Below, piece after piece: positions 27,218 to 38,479 of a stretch of DNA of 64,000 nucleotides. The position numbers and the translations under genes are program-made. Source of the DNA: Bifidobacterium imperatoris (GTDB lineage Bacteria; Actinomycetota; Actinomycetes; Actinomycetales; Bifidobacteriaceae); NCBI RefSeq assembly GCF_002860405.1, contig NZ_NMWV01000016.1, positions 94,222 through 158,221 of the forward strand, in the 5' to 3' direction. The notes beneath the pieces are model-generated. The model saw only the letters and a program-made list of their open reading frames with translations. It was not told the origin of the DNA and searched no databases. Within the stretch, counting starts at the first letter, position 1. Every line of letters begins with the position of its first letter.

Positions 27218-27799
27218 ATGGCACAGTCTGACATCACCATCGAAGCACTGAGCAAAGTAGGCCAGGAAGATGCCGAATACATGGTATCTCTGGTGCGTTC
27301 CGTACCCGGTTTCCCCAAGGAAGGCATTATCTTCCGTGATTTCATGCCGGTAATTGCCGATCCTCGTGGTTTGAAGATCCTGTTGAAGGCTCTTGAGGAG
27401 ACTCTTCCCGTCAGCCCTGACGAATTCGATGCCGTTGCCGGACTCGAATCTCGTGGTTTCCTGTTTGGTCCTTCTCTTGCTGCACATCTCGGCAAAGGCT
27501 TTATCGCCGTGCGCAAGGCAGGCAAGCTGCCTCCTGAAACCATCGGAGAGTCCTACGACCTGGAATACGGTACAGCCAGCGTGGAAATCGAAACTGAAGC
27601 AGTTGCCAAGGGTGAGCGTGTGCTTATCGTCGATGATCTCATCGCCACGGGCGGCACTGCCAAAGCCGCGGCTGACCTCATTGAAAAGGCTGGCGGCAAG
27701 GTAGCTGGCTTCAGCTTCGTCATGAAGCTCAACGGTCTGGACGGTATCGACAAGCTCGGTGGCGTTCCGGTGAGCTCCCTTATCTCGATGCCCGCTTGA
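27218..27799 (+). CDS. apt: Adenine phosphoribosyltransferase
   Basis: A 193-aa salvage enzyme making AMP from adenine and PRPP. Seen are RSVPGFPKEGIIFRD near the start, AGLESRGFLFG, and the PRPP-binding loop RVLIVDDLIATGGTAKAA. The ATG has AAAAGGCG upstream. It stands between yajC and sucCD and is followed by a hairpin. Confidence 0.95.
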   Translation: MAQSDITIEALSKVGQEDAEYMVSLVRSVPGFPKEGIIFRDFMPVIADPRGLKILLKALEETLPVSPDEFDAVAGLESRGFLFGPSLAAHLGKGFIAVRKAGKLPPETIGESYDLEYGTASVEIETEAVAKGERVLIVDDLIATGGTAKAAADLIEKAGGKVAGFSFVMKLNGLDGIDKLGGVPVSSLISMPA

Positions 27800-27831
27800 T
27801 TCGTCTCACCAATTAATCTCCGCTTTTATTG

Positions 27832-27864
27832 TCCGGCATGTACCATGTACAGTTACATGCCGGA
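27832..27864 (+). terminator. Terminator after apt
   Basis: An 11-bp stem (TCCGGCATGTA and complement) with an 11-nt loop, then TTATTCATTT. It ends 26 bp before sucC. Confidence 0.65.
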
Positions 27865-27890
27865 TTATTCATTTCATCAGGGAAGGATTC

Positions 27891-29093
27891 ATGGACCTTT
27901 ACGAATACCAGGCACGAGAGTTGCTTGAGGAACAGGACATCCCCACCCCGGGTGCCATCTTTGCCCAGAACTCCCATGAAGTTGCCGAAGCAGCAGATAA
28001 AATCGGCTATCCCTGCGTTATCAAGGCACAGGTGAAAATCGGACACCGTGGGCAGGCTGGCGGCGTAAAGATTGCGCATAACCGAGACGAGGCCATTCTC
28101 GAATCGGAGAGCATTCTGCCAATGACCATTCACGGGCACAAGGTGTCCGGCGTACTGGTGGCCGAGGCTAAAAACATTCTGCACGAATACTATGTATCCA
28201 TCTCCGTAGACCGCACTTCCCGTGATTTCGATGTGCTCGCCACCGCCAATGGTGGTACCGAAGTCGAGGAAATCGCTAAGGAACATCCGGAATCCGTAAA
28301 GCGTCTCCATATCGAGGCACTGGGTGATTTCGACCTTGCCGCAGCAACCAAGATGGCCGAGAGCATTGGCTTCTACCATGCCGACGTTGATCAGGCGGCT
28401 CAAATTCTGCTGAAAATGTGGCATTGCTTCAAGGACAATGACGCCACACTGGTGGAAATCAACCCTCTAGCCAAGATTGGCGATCCGGATGATGAGTCCA
28501 CCAAGCAGCTGTGCGCACTTGATGCCAAGATTTCTCTGGATGATAATGCAGCCTTCCGCCACGACGGTTGGACTCGCTTTGTTGATCCCATTGTTCCTGA
28601 CCCCTTCGAGCAGAAGGCTCGTGAGCATGGATTGCACTATGTGCATCTGCACGGCGAGGTCGGTGTTATCGGCAATGGTGCAGGTCTGGTGATGAGCTCT
28701 CTGGATGCTGTTTCCGGCGCTGGCGAAGAGCAAAGAACAGGCATTAAGCCGGCCAACTTCCTCGATATCGGCGGTGGCGCATCGGCAGCGGTTATGGCCA
28801 GCAGTCTCGAAATCGTGCTGTCCGATCCGCAGGTCGAATCGGTATTCATCAATGTCTACGGTGGCATCACCTCCTGCGTTGAAGTGGCCAATGGCATTCT
28901 TGAAGCCGTGAAGACGCTTGGCAGTTCCAAGCCCATCGTGGTTCGTTTCGACGGCAATGCCGCAGCGGAAGGCCTGCATATTCTGTCCGAGGCCGCCAAC
29001 CCCACCATTCACGTATCTGAAACTATGGAGGGCGCAGCCCAGAAGGCCGCACAGCTTGCCGCTGAAGCCACCCAGTCCAAGGAGATTCACTGA
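27891..29093 (+). CDS. sucC: Succinate-CoA ligase (ADP-forming) subunit beta
   Basis: A 400-aa ATP-grasp subunit. It begins [20 protein letters not shown], typical of SucC, and shows [25 protein letters not shown] and the FLDIGGGAS and [11 protein letters not shown] motifs near the C-terminus. With SucD it links succinyl-CoA/succinate to ADP/ATP. Bifidobacteria have a partial citrate cycle, so its role may be to supply succinyl-CoA rather than run a cycle. GGGAAGG precedes the ATG. It overlaps sucD by one base. Confidence 0.95.
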   Translation: MDLYEYQARELLEEQDIPTPGAIFAQNSHEVAEAADKIGYPCVIKAQVKIGHRGQAGGVKIAHNRDEAILESESILPMTIHGHKVSGVLVAEAKNILHEYYVSISVDRTSRDFDVLATANGGTEVEEIAKEHPESVKRLHIEALGDFDLAAATKMAESIGFYHADVDQAAQILLKMWHCFKDNDATLVEINPLAKIGDPDDESTKQLCALDAKISLDDNAAFRHDGWTRFVDPIVPDPFEQKAREHGLHYVHLHGEVGVIGNGAGLVMSSLDAVSGAGEEQRTGIKPANFLDIGGGASAAVMASSLEIVLSDPQVESVFINVYGGITSCVEVANGILEAVKTLGSSKPIVVRFDGNAAAEGLHILSEAANPTIHVSETMEGAAQKAAQLAAEATQSKEIH

Positions 29094-30004
29094 TGCTGTT
29101 TGTTGAAGACGGTGCACCTGTCATCGTACAGGGTATGACCGGTCATCAGGGCATGACTCATACCGCACGCATGCTCAAGGCCGGTACCAATATTGTCGGT
29201 GGCGTTAATCCGCGCAAGGCTGGAACTTCGGTAACGTTTGCCGGTGCGCATAACGGTGAAGATATTGATATTCCGGTATTTGCTACCTGCCAGGACGCTC
29301 GTGAAGCAACTGGTGCCAAGGCAAGCGTGGTGTTTGTGCCTCCGCGATTTGCCAAAAATGCTGTGGTCGAAGCTGTGGAAGCCGGCATTGAGCTCATCGT
29401 AGTGATTACCGAAGGCATTCCGGTTGCCGACTCCGCGTATTTCGTCGAGCTAGCCAATGAAAAGGGCGTTCGCATCATCGGACCGAACTGCCCAGGCCTC
29501 ATCACTTTGGGTAATCCCGGTGTAAATCTGGGCATTATTCCGGATGGTATCGTCGGCCGCGGCCCGCTTGGTCTGGTTTCCAAGTCCGGAACCCTCACCT
29601 ATCAGCTGATGGGTGAGCTTTCCGACATTGGCTTTACTGCATGCCTTGGCGCTGGCGGTGACCCCATCGTGGGTACCACGCTGCTGGAAGCGCTGGAAGC
29701 ATTCGAAGCGGATCCGAATACCAAGGCTGTCATGATGATTGGTGAAATCGGTGGTTTCGCCGAACAGGAAGCTGCAGCTTGGGCTAAGGAGCACATGACC
29801 AAGCCAGTAGTCGCCTATATTGCCGGATTCACTGCTCCTGAAGGTAAGCAGATGGGTCATGCTGGAGCTATTGTTTCTGGAGGCAAGGGCACGGCTCAGG
29901 ACAAGAAGAACGCTCTTGAAGCTGCCGGTATCCCTGTAGGCAAAACTCCAGGACAGGCTGCGCAAATCATGCGTGACGTCCTTGCTGAAAACCACATTAA
30001 CTGA
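29093..30004 (+). CDS. sucD: Succinate-CoA ligase subunit alpha
   Basis: A 303-aa CoA-binding subunit. It opens [23 protein letters not shown] and shows [24 protein letters not shown] and KSGTLTYQ. The phospho-histidine loop is [18 protein letters not shown] near residue 250. It is coupled to sucC by a TGATG overlap. The DUF6350 gene starts 20 bp later and may share the transcript. Confidence 0.95.
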   Translation: MLFVEDGAPVIVQGMTGHQGMTHTARMLKAGTNIVGGVNPRKAGTSVTFAGAHNGEDIDIPVFATCQDAREATGAKASVVFVPPRFAKNAVVEAVEAGIELIVVITEGIPVADSAYFVELANEKGVRIIGPNCPGLITLGNPGVNLGIIPDGIVGRGPLGLVSKSGTLTYQLMGELSDIGFTACLGAGGDPIVGTTLLEALEAFEADPNTKAVMMIGEIGGFAEQEAAAWAKEHMTKPVVAYIAGFTAPEGKQMGHAGAIVSGGKGTAQDKKNALEAAGIPVGKTPGQAAQIMRDVLAENHIN

Positions 30005-30024
30005 TCGCGTATAGAACGGTCTTT

Positions 30025-31353
30025 ATGAAAACATTGATACGCCGATGGATGCGGGGGATTGTAGTATCCCTCGCATCCTTGGCAGTATATGCCATTGCTC
30101 TAGGTTGTTTTATCGCATTGATGCTGCTAGTCATCTCTATGGAAGAGGGAGGTGACAATCTCACTGACAGCACCATACCTCTGACGAAAGCAATAATGCT
30201 GCTGAGCGAAGGCTCCGGGTTTGAAACCGATTCAATAAAACTCACCATCATTCCATTGCTACTTACTGTTTTGCTGATATGGCTTATCGATACGATGGCA
30301 GTTCGCCTGAAAGCAGTAGGTATCCATGAATTCGCAGCCGGCTTGATTGCGTGGCTCATCATCAACGAATATTGCCGACGCTCTCTCAATGGTGGACTTG
30401 TCGATGCGCAATGGGTTGTATTAGCCAAGGCAGCTCTAATATTTATTCTTGGATATGCATTGGCATTGCTGATTCATTCCGAAGTCATTTTGTCGTTGAA
30501 TCAGCGACTGCATAGTGTGCTATCCGTTGAAGCCATCAGATGTATTAAACTCGGCATCTTCCTAGGGCTTACTATTCTGGGCCTGTATTTGTTGGCCGGT
30601 CTGATCACTGTAATCGTTTGGATAGCATTGAACAATGCTGCAGTGGTCTCGATTTTCACCATGTCGGGAATGGAAACAGGTTCAAGAATCCTGACCAGCA
30701 TCGCCATGATAATTTGGCTTCCCAACGTAATGATTTGGGCTATCTCATGGTTGGTTGGTGCAGGTTTTGCCATTGGCGATCTTGCCAACTTCACATTGTG
30801 GGTCGGGCAATCCAGTTCACTGCCGGCAGTCCCGGCGTTCGGCATTTTCCCCGAACCGGTGACCAATGAGATTTGGCGGACAGTGGCTATGTGCACACCG
30901 TTTATCATCGCATTCATCGCTGGCCTATTGATGCTGTTCCTGCCTCGGGGATTCCGCTACCGCCCTATGAAAGTGCGCGACGCACAGATACGAAGCTCCG
31001 TGATACTGGATTTGCTTTATCCTGCTGCATCGTTCTCAATCAGCGCCGTAATTATTTCTTTGGGCTCTTCGTTGTGCTTTGTTTTGTCCAACGGCTCTCT
31101 AGGCAGTCATCGACTCGCCAATGTCGGTGTCAATGTCATGGCATCCACTAGGGCTGTGGGCCATCCGGCTGCATTGGGACTTGCCGCGGCATGGCTCATC
31201 GCACTGATTGGCACAGCGCTTGTTTTTTCGATATTCTGGATAGTTGGAAAAGCCAAGTCTTCCAACACCACTGTTCAGACGGCTCGTAGCACAGCTTCCA
31301 AGCCGCACTCAGACGTGTCACAATCCCAAAAATCCAAGGAGGAACAAGGATGA
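30025..31353 (+). CDS. DUF6350-family membrane protein
   Basis: A 442-aa integral membrane protein with roughly ten hydrophobic segments and a charged ~40-residue tail. Sequence character and position directly upstream of purH match the actinobacterial DUF6350 proteins. No function is established and no catalytic motif is visible. It overlaps purH by 4 bp (ATGA), so the two are translationally coupled, although a membrane protein has no obvious link to purine synthesis. In many actinobacteria purN stands between them; it is absent here. Confidence 0.7.
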   Translation: MKTLIRRWMRGIVVSLASLAVYAIALGCFIALMLLVISMEEGGDNLTDSTIPLTKAIMLLSEGSGFETDSIKLTIIPLLLTVLLIWLIDTMAVRLKAVGIHEFAAGLIAWLIINEYCRRSLNGGLVDAQWVVLAKAALIFILGYALALLIHSEVILSLNQRLHSVLSVEAIRCIKLGIFLGLTILGLYLLAGLITVIVWIALNNAAVVSIFTMSGMETGSRILTSIAMIIWLPNVMIWAISWLVGAGFAIGDLANFTLWVGQSSSLPAVPAFGIFPEPVTNEIWRTVAMCTPFIIAFIAGLLMLFLPRGFRYRPMKVRDAQIRSSVILDLLYPAASFSISAVIISLGSSLCFVLSNGSLGSHRLANVGVNVMASTRAVGHPAALGLAAAWLIALIGTALVFSIFWIVGKAKSSNTTVQTARSTASKPHSDVSQSQKSKEEQG

Positions 31354-32987
31354 CAAACACGAACAGGCCGATACGACGGGCACTGGTTTCCGTTTTCCAT
31401 AAGGAAGGGATCGAAGTACTCGCCGACGCGTTCGTGAAGGCAGGTACCGAGGTCGTGTCCACCGGCTCGACCGCTAAGAAGCTTGCAGAGCTAGGTGTCA
31501 AGGTCACTGAAGTGTCCGACGTCACCGGTTTCCCCGAATGCTTGGATGGACGTGTCAAGACGCTGCACCCGTACATCCATGCCGGCATTCTGGCGGATAT
31601 GACCAATCCTGAGCACGCCAAGCAGCTCGAAGAGTTTGGCATTAAGCCATTCGATTTGGTCGTTGTCAACCTGTATCCGTTCGCGGATACCGTGCGCTCC
31701 GGAGCCAATGAAGCTGACACCATCGAAAAAATCGATATCGGCGGCCCCTCTATGGTGCGTGGCGCAGCCAAGAACCATGCAACCGTAGCCATTGTGACCG
31801 ATCCGGCTGATTATGCATTGGTTGCTGCTCGCGTGGCCGATGGTACCGGATTCTCTCTGGAAGAGCGTAAGTGGCTTGCCGCTAAGGCCTTCGCACACAC
31901 TGCGGCCTACGATGCCACAATCAACGAATGGACTTCCAAGCACTGGACGAAGCCCGCTTCCCTTGAATCTGCAGAAGTGGATAAGGATGATCAGGGCACC
32001 GAGGTTGATTCTCAGAAGTTCCCGGCTCAGTACACGCGAACCTGGGATCGTGCTCATACACTGCGCTACGGTGAGAACTCTCATCAGCAGGCCGCCCTGT
32101 ACATTGATCCGCTCAACCAGACCGGTTTCGCTCACGCCGAGCAGCTCGGCGGCAAGCCGATGAGCTACAACAACTACGTGGATGCCGATGCCGCATGGCG
32201 CACCGTGTGGGATATGGCTCCGTCTATTGCTGTGGCTGTGGTCAAGCACAACAACCCGTGTGGTTTGGCTATCGGTGCCACCGCTGCCGAGGCCCACAAG
32301 AAGGCACATGCCTGCGACCCGATGAGCGCTTACGGTGGCGTGATTGCCTGCAATTCCAAGGTGACACTCGAAATGGCTGAAAGTGTGCGCCCGATTTTCA
32401 CTGAAGTCATCGTAGCTCCTGATTACGAGCCGGAAGCTCTGGAACTGCTGCAAACTAAGAAGAAGAACCTGCGTATTTTGAAGGTTGCAGAACCACCGAA
32501 GGGCCACGAATCCGTGCGCCAGATTGATGGTGGCTTGCTGGTGCAGGATACTGACCTTATCAATGCCACTGGCGATGATCCGGATGCTTGGAAGTTGGTT
32601 TCCGGTGAAGCTGCTGATGCCGACACCCTGAAGGATCTGGTGTTTGCTTGGCGTGCAATTCGTTGCGTAAAGTCCAACGCCATCCTGCTGGCTCACGATC
32701 AGGCAACGGTTGGTATTGGCATGGGTCAGGTCAATCGCGTGGATTCCTGCCACTTGGCCGTCGAGCGTGCCAATACGCTGGCTGGTGGCGCTGATCGCGC
32801 CACCGGTTCCGTTGCCGCTTCCGATGCGTTCTTCCCGTTCGCCGATGGTGCTCAGGTACTCATCGATGCCGGTGTGAAGGCTATCGTGCAGCCTGGCGGT
32901 TCCATCCGCGATGAGGAAGTCATCGAAGCAGCTAAGAAGGCTGGCGTGACCATGTATCTGACCGGTACCCGTCACTTCTTCCACTGA
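31350..32987 (+). CDS. purH: Bifunctional AICAR transformylase/IMP cyclohydrolase
   Basis: A 545-aa enzyme for the last two steps of IMP synthesis. The N-terminal cyclohydrolase domain (to ~200) shows [32 protein letters not shown] and [16 protein letters not shown]. The C-terminal transformylase shows [23 protein letters not shown] and the GQVNRVDS region, ending [44 protein letters not shown] precedes the ATG inside the upstream gene's end. A terminator follows. Confidence 0.96.
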   Translation: MTNTNRPIRRALVSVFHKEGIEVLADAFVKAGTEVVSTGSTAKKLAELGVKVTEVSDVTGFPECLDGRVKTLHPYIHAGILADMTNPEHAKQLEEFGIKPFDLVVVNLYPFADTVRSGANEADTIEKIDIGGPSMVRGAAKNHATVAIVTDPADYALVAARVADGTGFSLEERKWLAAKAFAHTAAYDATINEWTSKHWTKPASLESAEVDKDDQGTEVDSQKFPAQYTRTWDRAHTLRYGENSHQQAALYIDPLNQTGFAHAEQLGGKPMSYNNYVDADAAWRTVWDMAPSIAVAVVKHNNPCGLAIGATAAEAHKKAHACDPMSAYGGVIACNSKVTLEMAESVRPIFTEVIVAPDYEPEALELLQTKKKNLRILKVAEPPKGHESVRQIDGGLLVQDTDLINATGDDPDAWKLVSGEAADADTLKDLVFAWRAIRCVKSNAILLAHDQATVGIGMGQVNRVDSCHLAVERANTLAGGADRATGSVAASDAFFPFADGAQVLIDAGVKAIVQPGGSIRDEEVIEAAKKAGVTMYLTGTRHFFH

Positions 32988-33031
32988 TCGACGCTAATGA
33001 GTCACAGTATTACTCATTAGTACCCAGTAAT

Positions 33032-33065
33032 AAGGCTCCTCTCGTATACTAACGAGAGGAGCCTT
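33032..33065 (+). terminator. Terminator after purH
   Basis: A 14-bp perfect stem (AAGGCTCCTCTCGT and complement) with loop ATACTA, 45 bp after purH. Confidence 0.8.
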
Positions 33066-33094
33066 GTCGTATCCAGATTGTAAGAAAGAACACC

Positions 33095-33397
33095 ATGCAT
33101 AATCATCCGTACGTTTCCGAAGCGCATGAAGGCAAACCCTGGTTCGAGTGGATCGTGCTTGGCGTTGTCGTGGTTATTACTGTCATAGCGGCATGCGGAT
33201 ACACAATGGCCGCCACGGTGTTACTTTCCGTGACGGCCATGAGTACGGGACTCATCCGGTTAGTGTTACGAGAGAAGAGTCCGTGGAAGGTGCGCTCAGT
33301 GGCGTTCGACTCCTTCATCGGCATCGCTCTGGGAATCGGCCTGCTGATTACGTACTTCAGCTTCTTCGGCCTGTTCTCCAGTTCCTTCCTCCACTGA
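33095..33397 (+). CDS. DUF3017-family small membrane protein
   Basis: A 100-aa protein with three hydrophobic helices (about residues 18-36, 37-55 and 72-92). It resembles the actinobacterial DUF3017 family, which has no assigned function. AAGAAAG lies before the ATG. Its last 102 bp overlap the 3' end of the aquaporin-like gene on the other strand, so the two stop codons lie inside each other's coding regions. Confidence 0.7.
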   Translation: MHNHPYVSEAHEGKPWFEWIVLGVVVVITVIAACGYTMAATVLLSVTAMSTGLIRLVLREKSPWKVRSVAFDSFIGIALGIGLLITYFSFFGLFSSSFLH

Positions 33398-34234
33398 ATC
33401 AAATGATTCCTGTGCTGCACCATCGTTCGCTACGGCAGCCGCAGCATCTTCGGTAGACTCAGCCTTCGGCTTCGGCGTGGTGGCCATCTGCACCACAATC
33501 ATTGCCAGAGCCACAATAGCGGCGGCAAGCACTGGGGCAAGCCAGAAGACCCAAAGCTGCTGCACCGGGTTCTGGGTCAAACCCTCATTCATGGCTGCAA
33601 GAGCAATACCAGTGGAACGAGCCGGGTTCAGGCCGGCACCGGTCACCGGATAGCTGATGGCCACGGCAATGCCATAAGCGCCACCCATAATCAGCGGATA
33701 ACGGTCTGTGGATTCATTGTCCTTGCCGATAGCGGACATCGCAGCTGCCACCACGATCAGCGAAGCAACAACCTCCACCACAATCGCCAATGTTATAGAG
33801 AACGTAATGCCGTACTGGGTAAGCAGGCTGTAAGACACCGAACCCTGTTCAAAACCGTTGATAGCGGGGGAGAGCCATACCTTGGCGGCGACCTGTTCGG
33901 AAGTCGGCAGCAGCTTGACTACAGCGAAGGCAGCGGCAACGGCGCCGATGACCTGCGCGATGATATACAAAATACCATCCACCACATTGGTTTTGGAGGT
34001 CAGTACCGCAGCTACAGTGACAGCCGGGTTCAAATGGCCACCTGATACACGGGCAAACAATGCGGTGATCACCGCATAAGCCAAGCCGGTAGCTAGCGGC
34101 ACAAAGACAACATTGACGCCATATACGGCAGAACCCCAGGTGGAGAATGCGTAGATGGCGAAGCACAGCAGTAGGCTACCGGCCAGTTCAGCGCAGACAC
34201 GCAAAGCCAGCGGCTGTTGCTTGGTTTCTTCCAT
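33296..34234 (-). CDS. Aquaporin/glycerol-facilitator family protein
   Basis: A 312-aa membrane channel. Both pore motifs are present: GGHLNPAVT in the first half and GAGLNPARS in the second, with six helices. The last ~60 residues form an acidic glutamate/alanine/serine-rich cytoplasmic tail unusual for the family; its end is encoded antisense to the DUF3017 gene. The start at 34234 has AAAAGGATT 8 nt upstream; a longer frame starts at 34252. Whether it passes water, glycerol or another small solute cannot be told. Confidence 0.88.
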   Translation of the reverse strand: MEETKQQPLALRVCAELAGSLLLCFAIYAFSTWGSAVYGVNVVFVPLATGLAYAVITALFARVSGGHLNPAVTVAAVLTSKTNVVDGILYIIAQVIGAVAAAFAVVKLLPTSEQVAAKVWLSPAINGFEQGSVSYSLLTQYGITFSITLAIVVEVVASLIVVAAAMSAIGKDNESTDRYPLIMGGAYGIAVAISYPVTGAGLNPARSTGIALAAMNEGLTQNPVQQLWVFWLAPVLAAAIVALAMIVVQMATTPKPKAESTEDAAAAVANDGAAQESFDSVEEGTGEQAEEAEVRNQQADSQSDADEGVERH

Positions 34235-34416
34235 AGTTGTAATCCTTTTCATCTGTTGGAAGGCGGGCGAACCCGCACAAACGTTTGCCAGTCTATCAGT
34301 AGTCCGCCTTTCTGGTATTATGTAAAGGTTGGAATTGGCTGAGAATTTCAGCCGCCAATATACGTATTAGATTTCAGGTTGGTTTTTACAACCTGCCCGG
34401 CCACGTTGGGAGAACG

Positions 34417-35187
34417 ATGCCAAACGCATATTCTCGCGCCCAGAAGGCGCATGATGATTCCAATTCCATTCGTCTGCAGAAACTGCTTGCCCAAGCCGGC
34501 TTCGGTTCCCGCCGCAAGTGCGAGGAAATGATTACCGATGGTCGTGTTGAAGTGGACGGCGAACTGGTTACCGAACTTGGTTCCCGAGTGAATCCTAAGA
34601 CTCAGCAGGTGCGAGTGGATGGTTCCCGCGTACGTGTGAATCCGAACCATGTAACCCTTGCCCTGAACAAGCCGCGCAAGGTACTCTCCGCTATGGAGGA
34701 TCCGAAGGGCCGCTACACGCTGCGCGACATCGTGGGAGATAAGTACGAGCGTATCTTCCATATGGGTCGTTTGGATTATGATTCCGAAGGCCTCATCCTC
34801 ATGACCAATGATGGTGAACTGTCCCAGCATGTCATGCACCCGAAATACGAGGTCGAGAAGACCTATATTGCCACCGTAGAAGGTAAGCTGTCCGGCACTG
34901 TGTGCCGTCGTCTGGTGAAGACCGGCGTGCAGCTCGATGACGGCTGGATCAAGCTCGACCATTGCGCCATCATCGACGCCAACCGTGATTACACGATGGT
35001 CAAGGTGGTGCTGCATTCCGGCAAGAATCGTATTGTGCGCCGAATCTTCGGTTCCATCGGCTTCCCGGTCAAGCGTCTGGTACGCACCCAAATCGGCCCG
35101 ATCAAGCTCGGCGATCTGAAGTCCGGCTCCTACCGTGTGCTGTCCCAGACCGAGGTTCGTTCGCTGTCCAAGGAGGTCGGACTGTGA
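34417..35187 (+). CDS. RsuA/RluB-family rRNA pseudouridine synthase
   Basis: A 256-aa enzyme converting uridine to pseudouridine in ribosomal RNA. An N-terminal S4 RNA-binding domain ([22 protein letters not shown]) precedes the catalytic domain with [19 protein letters not shown], where the aspartate is the nucleophile. RluB is the usual actinobacterial assignment. It overlaps cmk-der by 4 bp, the widespread scpB-rluB-cmk-der arrangement, though scpA/scpB are not upstream here. Confidence 0.9.
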   Translation: MPNAYSRAQKAHDDSNSIRLQKLLAQAGFGSRRKCEEMITDGRVEVDGELVTELGSRVNPKTQQVRVDGSRVRVNPNHVTLALNKPRKVLSAMEDPKGRYTLRDIVGDKYERIFHMGRLDYDSEGLILMTNDGELSQHVMHPKYEVEKTYIATVEGKLSGTVCRRLVKTGVQLDDGWIKLDHCAIIDANRDYTMVKVVLHSGKNRIVRRIFGSIGFPVKRLVRTQIGPIKLGDLKSGSYRVLSQTEVRSLSKEVGL

Positions 35188-37313
35188 TTCGCGTTGCCAT
35201 CGATGGCCCTGCTGGTGTGGGCAAATCATCTACTTCCAAAGCACTGGCCAAATACTTCGGATACGCCTATCTTGATACCGGTGCCATGTACCGCGCCTGC
35301 GCATGGTGGTGCCTCAAGCAAGGCATTGATTTAGACGCCGAAACCGTGGATGAGCGTATTGTGACCGAAGCGGTGGGCGAGTTCTTCACCGGCGATCATT
35401 TCGATATCTCCGTTGATCCGGATGCTCCTGGCGTATTCGCTGATGGGGAGAATATTTCCGAGGCGATTCGCTCCTCTGAAGTTTCTTCTCATGTATCCAA
35501 GGTTTCCAATGTGATTCCTGTGCGTAACGTGCTTATCGCCGCACAGCGCGCCTACATCGCACGAGAAGCTTCCGCGGATTCCTTCTCCGGTGGACTGGGC
35601 ATTGTGGCCGAAGGCCGCGATATCACCACCGTGGTGGCTCCGGATGCCGAAGTACGTGTGCTGTTGACCGCCCGCGAGGAGGTGCGCCAGGCACGCCGTA
35701 CCGGTCAGGCTGTTTCCGGCGTGGGTGCCGAGGATGTGGCCGCCCGCGATAAGGCTGATTCCAAGGTGACCAGCTTCCTGACCGCAGCGGATGGCGTGAC
35801 CACCATCGACAATTCCGATATGGATTTCGAGCATACGCTTGATGTGCTGATTGGCTTGGTGGAAGACGCCATTGAGAATCAGGAATACGAGCAGTATGCC
35901 GCCAATCTGGAAGGCTACGACCTCGATGAGGCCGACGAGGCACTGATTTCCGGCCGCGGCTTTGCTGAAGGCCCGCGCAAGGCCGGCCCGAAGCCGGTTG
36001 GCGTGCTCGCCGTGGTGGGCCGCCCGAACGTGGGCAAGTCCTCGCTGGTGAATCGTATTCTTGGCCGTCGTGCTGCAGTGGTGGAAGATACCCCTGGCGT
36101 GACGCGTGACCGCGTAAGCTATGACGCCGAATGGGCCGGCACTGATTTCAAACTGGTGGATACCGGTGGCTGGGAAGCCGATGTGGAAGGCATTGATTCC
36201 GCTATTGCTTCTCAGGCACAGGTGGCTGTGCAGTTGGCCGATGCTGTGGTGTTCGTGGTGGACGCTCAGGTGGGTATGACCGATACTGATGAGCGCATCG
36301 TCAAGATGCTGCGCGCGGCTGGCAAACCGGTCACGTTGGCTGTCAATAAAATTGACGATCAGGCCAGCGAATACATGGCTGCCGAATTCTGGAAGCTTGG
36401 CTTGGGCGAACCGTATGCGGTTTCCGCTATGCACGGTAGAGGCATGGGTGAACTGCTCGATGCTGCAATCGATAAGCTGAAGAAGGCCGAAAAGACCTCC
36501 GGTTTCCTGACCCCTTCCAATCTGCGTCGTATCGCTCTGGTGGGTCGCCCGAATGTGGGCAAGTCCTCACTGCTGAACCAGCTGGCTCGTGAAGAGCGTT
36601 CCGTGGTTAACGATTTGGCTGGTACCACGCGCGATCCGGTTGATGAAATCATCGACATTGATGGCGAGGATTGGCTATTCATCGATACCGCAGGCATCAA
36701 GCGCCGCCAGCATAAGCTGACTGGTGCGGAATACTATTCCTCACTGCGTACGCAGGCCGCCATCGAACGCTCCGAATTGGCTCTGATTTTGTTCGACGCC
36801 TCGCAGCCGATTTCCGATCAGGATCTGAAGGTTATGTCTACCGCAGTAGATGCCGGCCGAGCAATTGTGCTGGTGTTCAACAAGTGGGATGCGATGGATG
36901 AATTCGACAAGCAACGTCTCGAGCGTTTGTGGAACACCGAATTCGACCGTGTGACATGGGCTCAGCGCGTAAATCTTTCCGCCAAGACCGGCTGGCATAC
37001 GAATCGTCTGGCCAATGCCATGCATACGGCATTGGAATCCTGGGATCAGCGTATTCCCACCGGTAAGCTCAATGCGTTCCTTGGCAAGATTCAGGCCGCG
37101 CACCCGCATCCGCTGCGTGGTGGCAAGCAGCCGCGTATCCTGTTCGCCACGCAGGCTTCCACGCGTCCGCCGCGTTTCGTAATCTTCGCCACCGGCTTCC
37201 TGGAGCACGGCTACCGCCGCTACATCGAACGTCAGCTTCGCGAGGAATTCGGCTTCGAGGGCACGCCGATTCAGATCTCAGTGAACATTCGCGAGAAGAA
37301 GAAGCGCAAGTAG
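35184..37313 (+). CDS. Fused cytidylate kinase - GTPase Der
   Basis: A 709-aa fusion of two usually separate genes. Residues 1-~230 are CMP kinase (P-loop [37 protein letters not shown]). Residues ~265-705 are Der/EngA, with two GTPase domains ([15 protein letters not shown] and [15 protein letters not shown], each with DTxG and NK(I/W)D motifs) and a KH-like C-terminus. Cmk recycles CMP; Der helps assemble the 50S subunit. The start GTG overlaps the upstream stop. The frame is continuous through the join, as in several actinobacteria. Confidence 0.95.
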   Translation: MIRVAIDGPAGVGKSSTSKALAKYFGYAYLDTGAMYRACAWWCLKQGIDLDAETVDERIVTEAVGEFFTGDHFDISVDPDAPGVFADGENISEAIRSSEVSSHVSKVSNVIPVRNVLIAAQRAYIAREASADSFSGGLGIVAEGRDITTVVAPDAEVRVLLTAREEVRQARRTGQAVSGVGAEDVAARDKADSKVTSFLTAADGVTTIDNSDMDFEHTLDVLIGLVEDAIENQEYEQYAANLEGYDLDEADEALISGRGFAEGPRKAGPKPVGVLAVVGRPNVGKSSLVNRILGRRAAVVEDTPGVTRDRVSYDAEWAGTDFKLVDTGGWEADVEGIDSAIASQAQVAVQLADAVVFVVDAQVGMTDTDERIVKMLRAAGKPVTLAVNKIDDQASEYMAAEFWKLGLGEPYAVSAMHGRGMGELLDAAIDKLKKAEKTSGFLTPSNLRRIALVGRPNVGKSSLLNQLAREERSVVNDLAGTTRDPVDEIIDIDGEDWLFIDTAGIKRRQHKLTGAEYYSSLRTQAAIERSELALILFDASQPISDQDLKVMSTAVDAGRAIVLVFNKWDAMDEFDKQRLERLWNTEFDRVTWAQRVNLSAKTGWHTNRLANAMHTALESWDQRIPTGKLNAFLGKIQAAHPHPLRGGKQPRILFATQASTRPPRFVIFATGFLEHGYRRYIERQLREEFGFEGTPIQISVNIREKKKRK

Positions 37314-37325
37314 TGTTCTAGCACC

Positions 37326-37413
37326 GTGCAAGCGTTATCACTTGAGCACCAACGCTTGCACATAGCTAAAGATATAGGGCCTTGCTTGATGTGCATCAAG
37401 CAAGGCCCTATAT
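37326..37413 (+). terminator. Tandem hairpins after cmk-der
   Basis: First hairpin: GTGCAAGCGTT/AACGCTTGCAC (37326-37361). Second: a 20-bp perfect stem beginning ATATAGGGCC with a 2-nt loop (37372-37413). They lie between convergent genes and probably stop both. Confidence 0.75.
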
Positions 37414-37423
37414 GCGTTGTTGT

Positions 37424-37966
37424 CTACTTCAGGTAATCGTCGCTGTTGAAATAGCCGACGATATCATTGCTGTCGATGATGAGTTTGGGCGCAATAGCAA
37501 GCGTGTGGCGCGTATCCTCCGTACCGCAATACACCATGTCATGTTCCAGTAGTCTGTTGTCAAAGAACATGCGCACACCGTTCAGAAATAGTGGGCCAAC
37601 CGTGCCAACATCGTAGCCCGTACGTTCCTTAACCATCTCCGGTGATGCCAGGTGAATCTGATGCAATCCCAAAGCACGGCCGAGCTGACGCCACTTCAAG
37701 TGTCCCACTGCGGAAGCGACAACGGCGAACATGCCTTCTTTGGACTCAACAATGTAGGTGGCTGCCGCCTTGGTAATGTCGAACACCTTCGCGCCCGATT
37801 CCAGATCGACAATCGCAACCTCGTGTTCGATAATCCGGGCCTGATTGGGATGCAGCTCCGCGAATTGCTTGATTTGTTCAAAACTGACCATGTCGCCCAC
37901 GCCCAAAAGATCTTCCCGCGAATCCGGTCGAGGTTCGAGGGTTTTGTGCTCCCAGAGATTCTTCAC
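37424..37966 (-). CDS. YbaK/EbsC-family (aminoacyl-tRNA deacylase-like) protein
   Basis: A 180-aa protein of the YbaK/ProX fold, whose members hydrolyse mischarged tRNAs. Seen are FDITKAAATYIVES, RALGLHQIHLASPEMVKERTGYDVGTVGPL and the GTEDTRHTLAIAP motif. The pattern (A-x-x-E..TGY..G.V.P) fits the family. The start GTG at 37966 lacks a clear ribosome site; Met 26 is a possible alternative. It stands alone beside the tRNA-Pro gene, convergent with cmk-der. Confidence 0.75.
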   Translation of the reverse strand: MKNLWEHKTLEPRPDSREDLLGVGDMVSFEQIKQFAELHPNQARIIEHEVAIVDLESGAKVFDITKAAATYIVESKEGMFAVVASAVGHLKWRQLGRALGLHQIHLASPEMVKERTGYDVGTVGPLFLNGVRMFFDNRLLEHDMVYCGTEDTRHTLAIAPKLIIDSNDIVGYFNSDDYLK

Positions 37967-38281
37967 ATGGTAAGTGCACCAGTAGGCATTTCCTCAGTTC
38001 CCTGTCGGTGAGATCGGGATCGCCGCCCTCCGTCATGGCCGAGCGTCATGAAGAAACGAAGGTGACTGTCCAATCCAAACAATTCCGACGCATTGCGCGT
38101 GATGGAAGGTATCTACTGGTGTCGCTATACAACGTCACATCGTTCGACTCGGCATTGCGGCTATAGACTATATGCTGTCTTGGAATTCAACTGCCATGAA
38201 TCATCTTCCCATACGACACGCATCTGATTTTGAGTGATTGGCAATGCATGGTAAATTACCTGACTGTTGCTTTTGCAGCAT
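37967..38281. other. 315-bp gap before tRNA-Pro
   Basis: No coding region or strong hairpin is seen. It should contain the promoters for the YbaK-like gene (leftward) and tRNA-Pro (rightward). Confidence 0.4.
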
Positions 38282-38355
<74 letters not shown>

Positions 38356-38362
38356 CTAGAGC

Positions 38363-38396
38363 ACCCGGAATCTCAGTGATTCCGGGTTTTGTTTTT
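38363..38396 (+). terminator. Terminator after tRNA-Pro
   Basis: ACCCGGAAT...ATTCCGGGT followed by TTTGTTTTT. Confidence 0.88.
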
Positions 38397-38479
38397 GCAA
38401 GGCAGCAAAACGGCATTTTTCACCTTTCCGAGTTGCCGATGAAGCATTTTGGAAAACGGAAAGTTCACAGCTCGTCAAG

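Noticed and set aside
31491..32984. 497-codon open frame opposite purH
   Set aside because: Shadow of purH.
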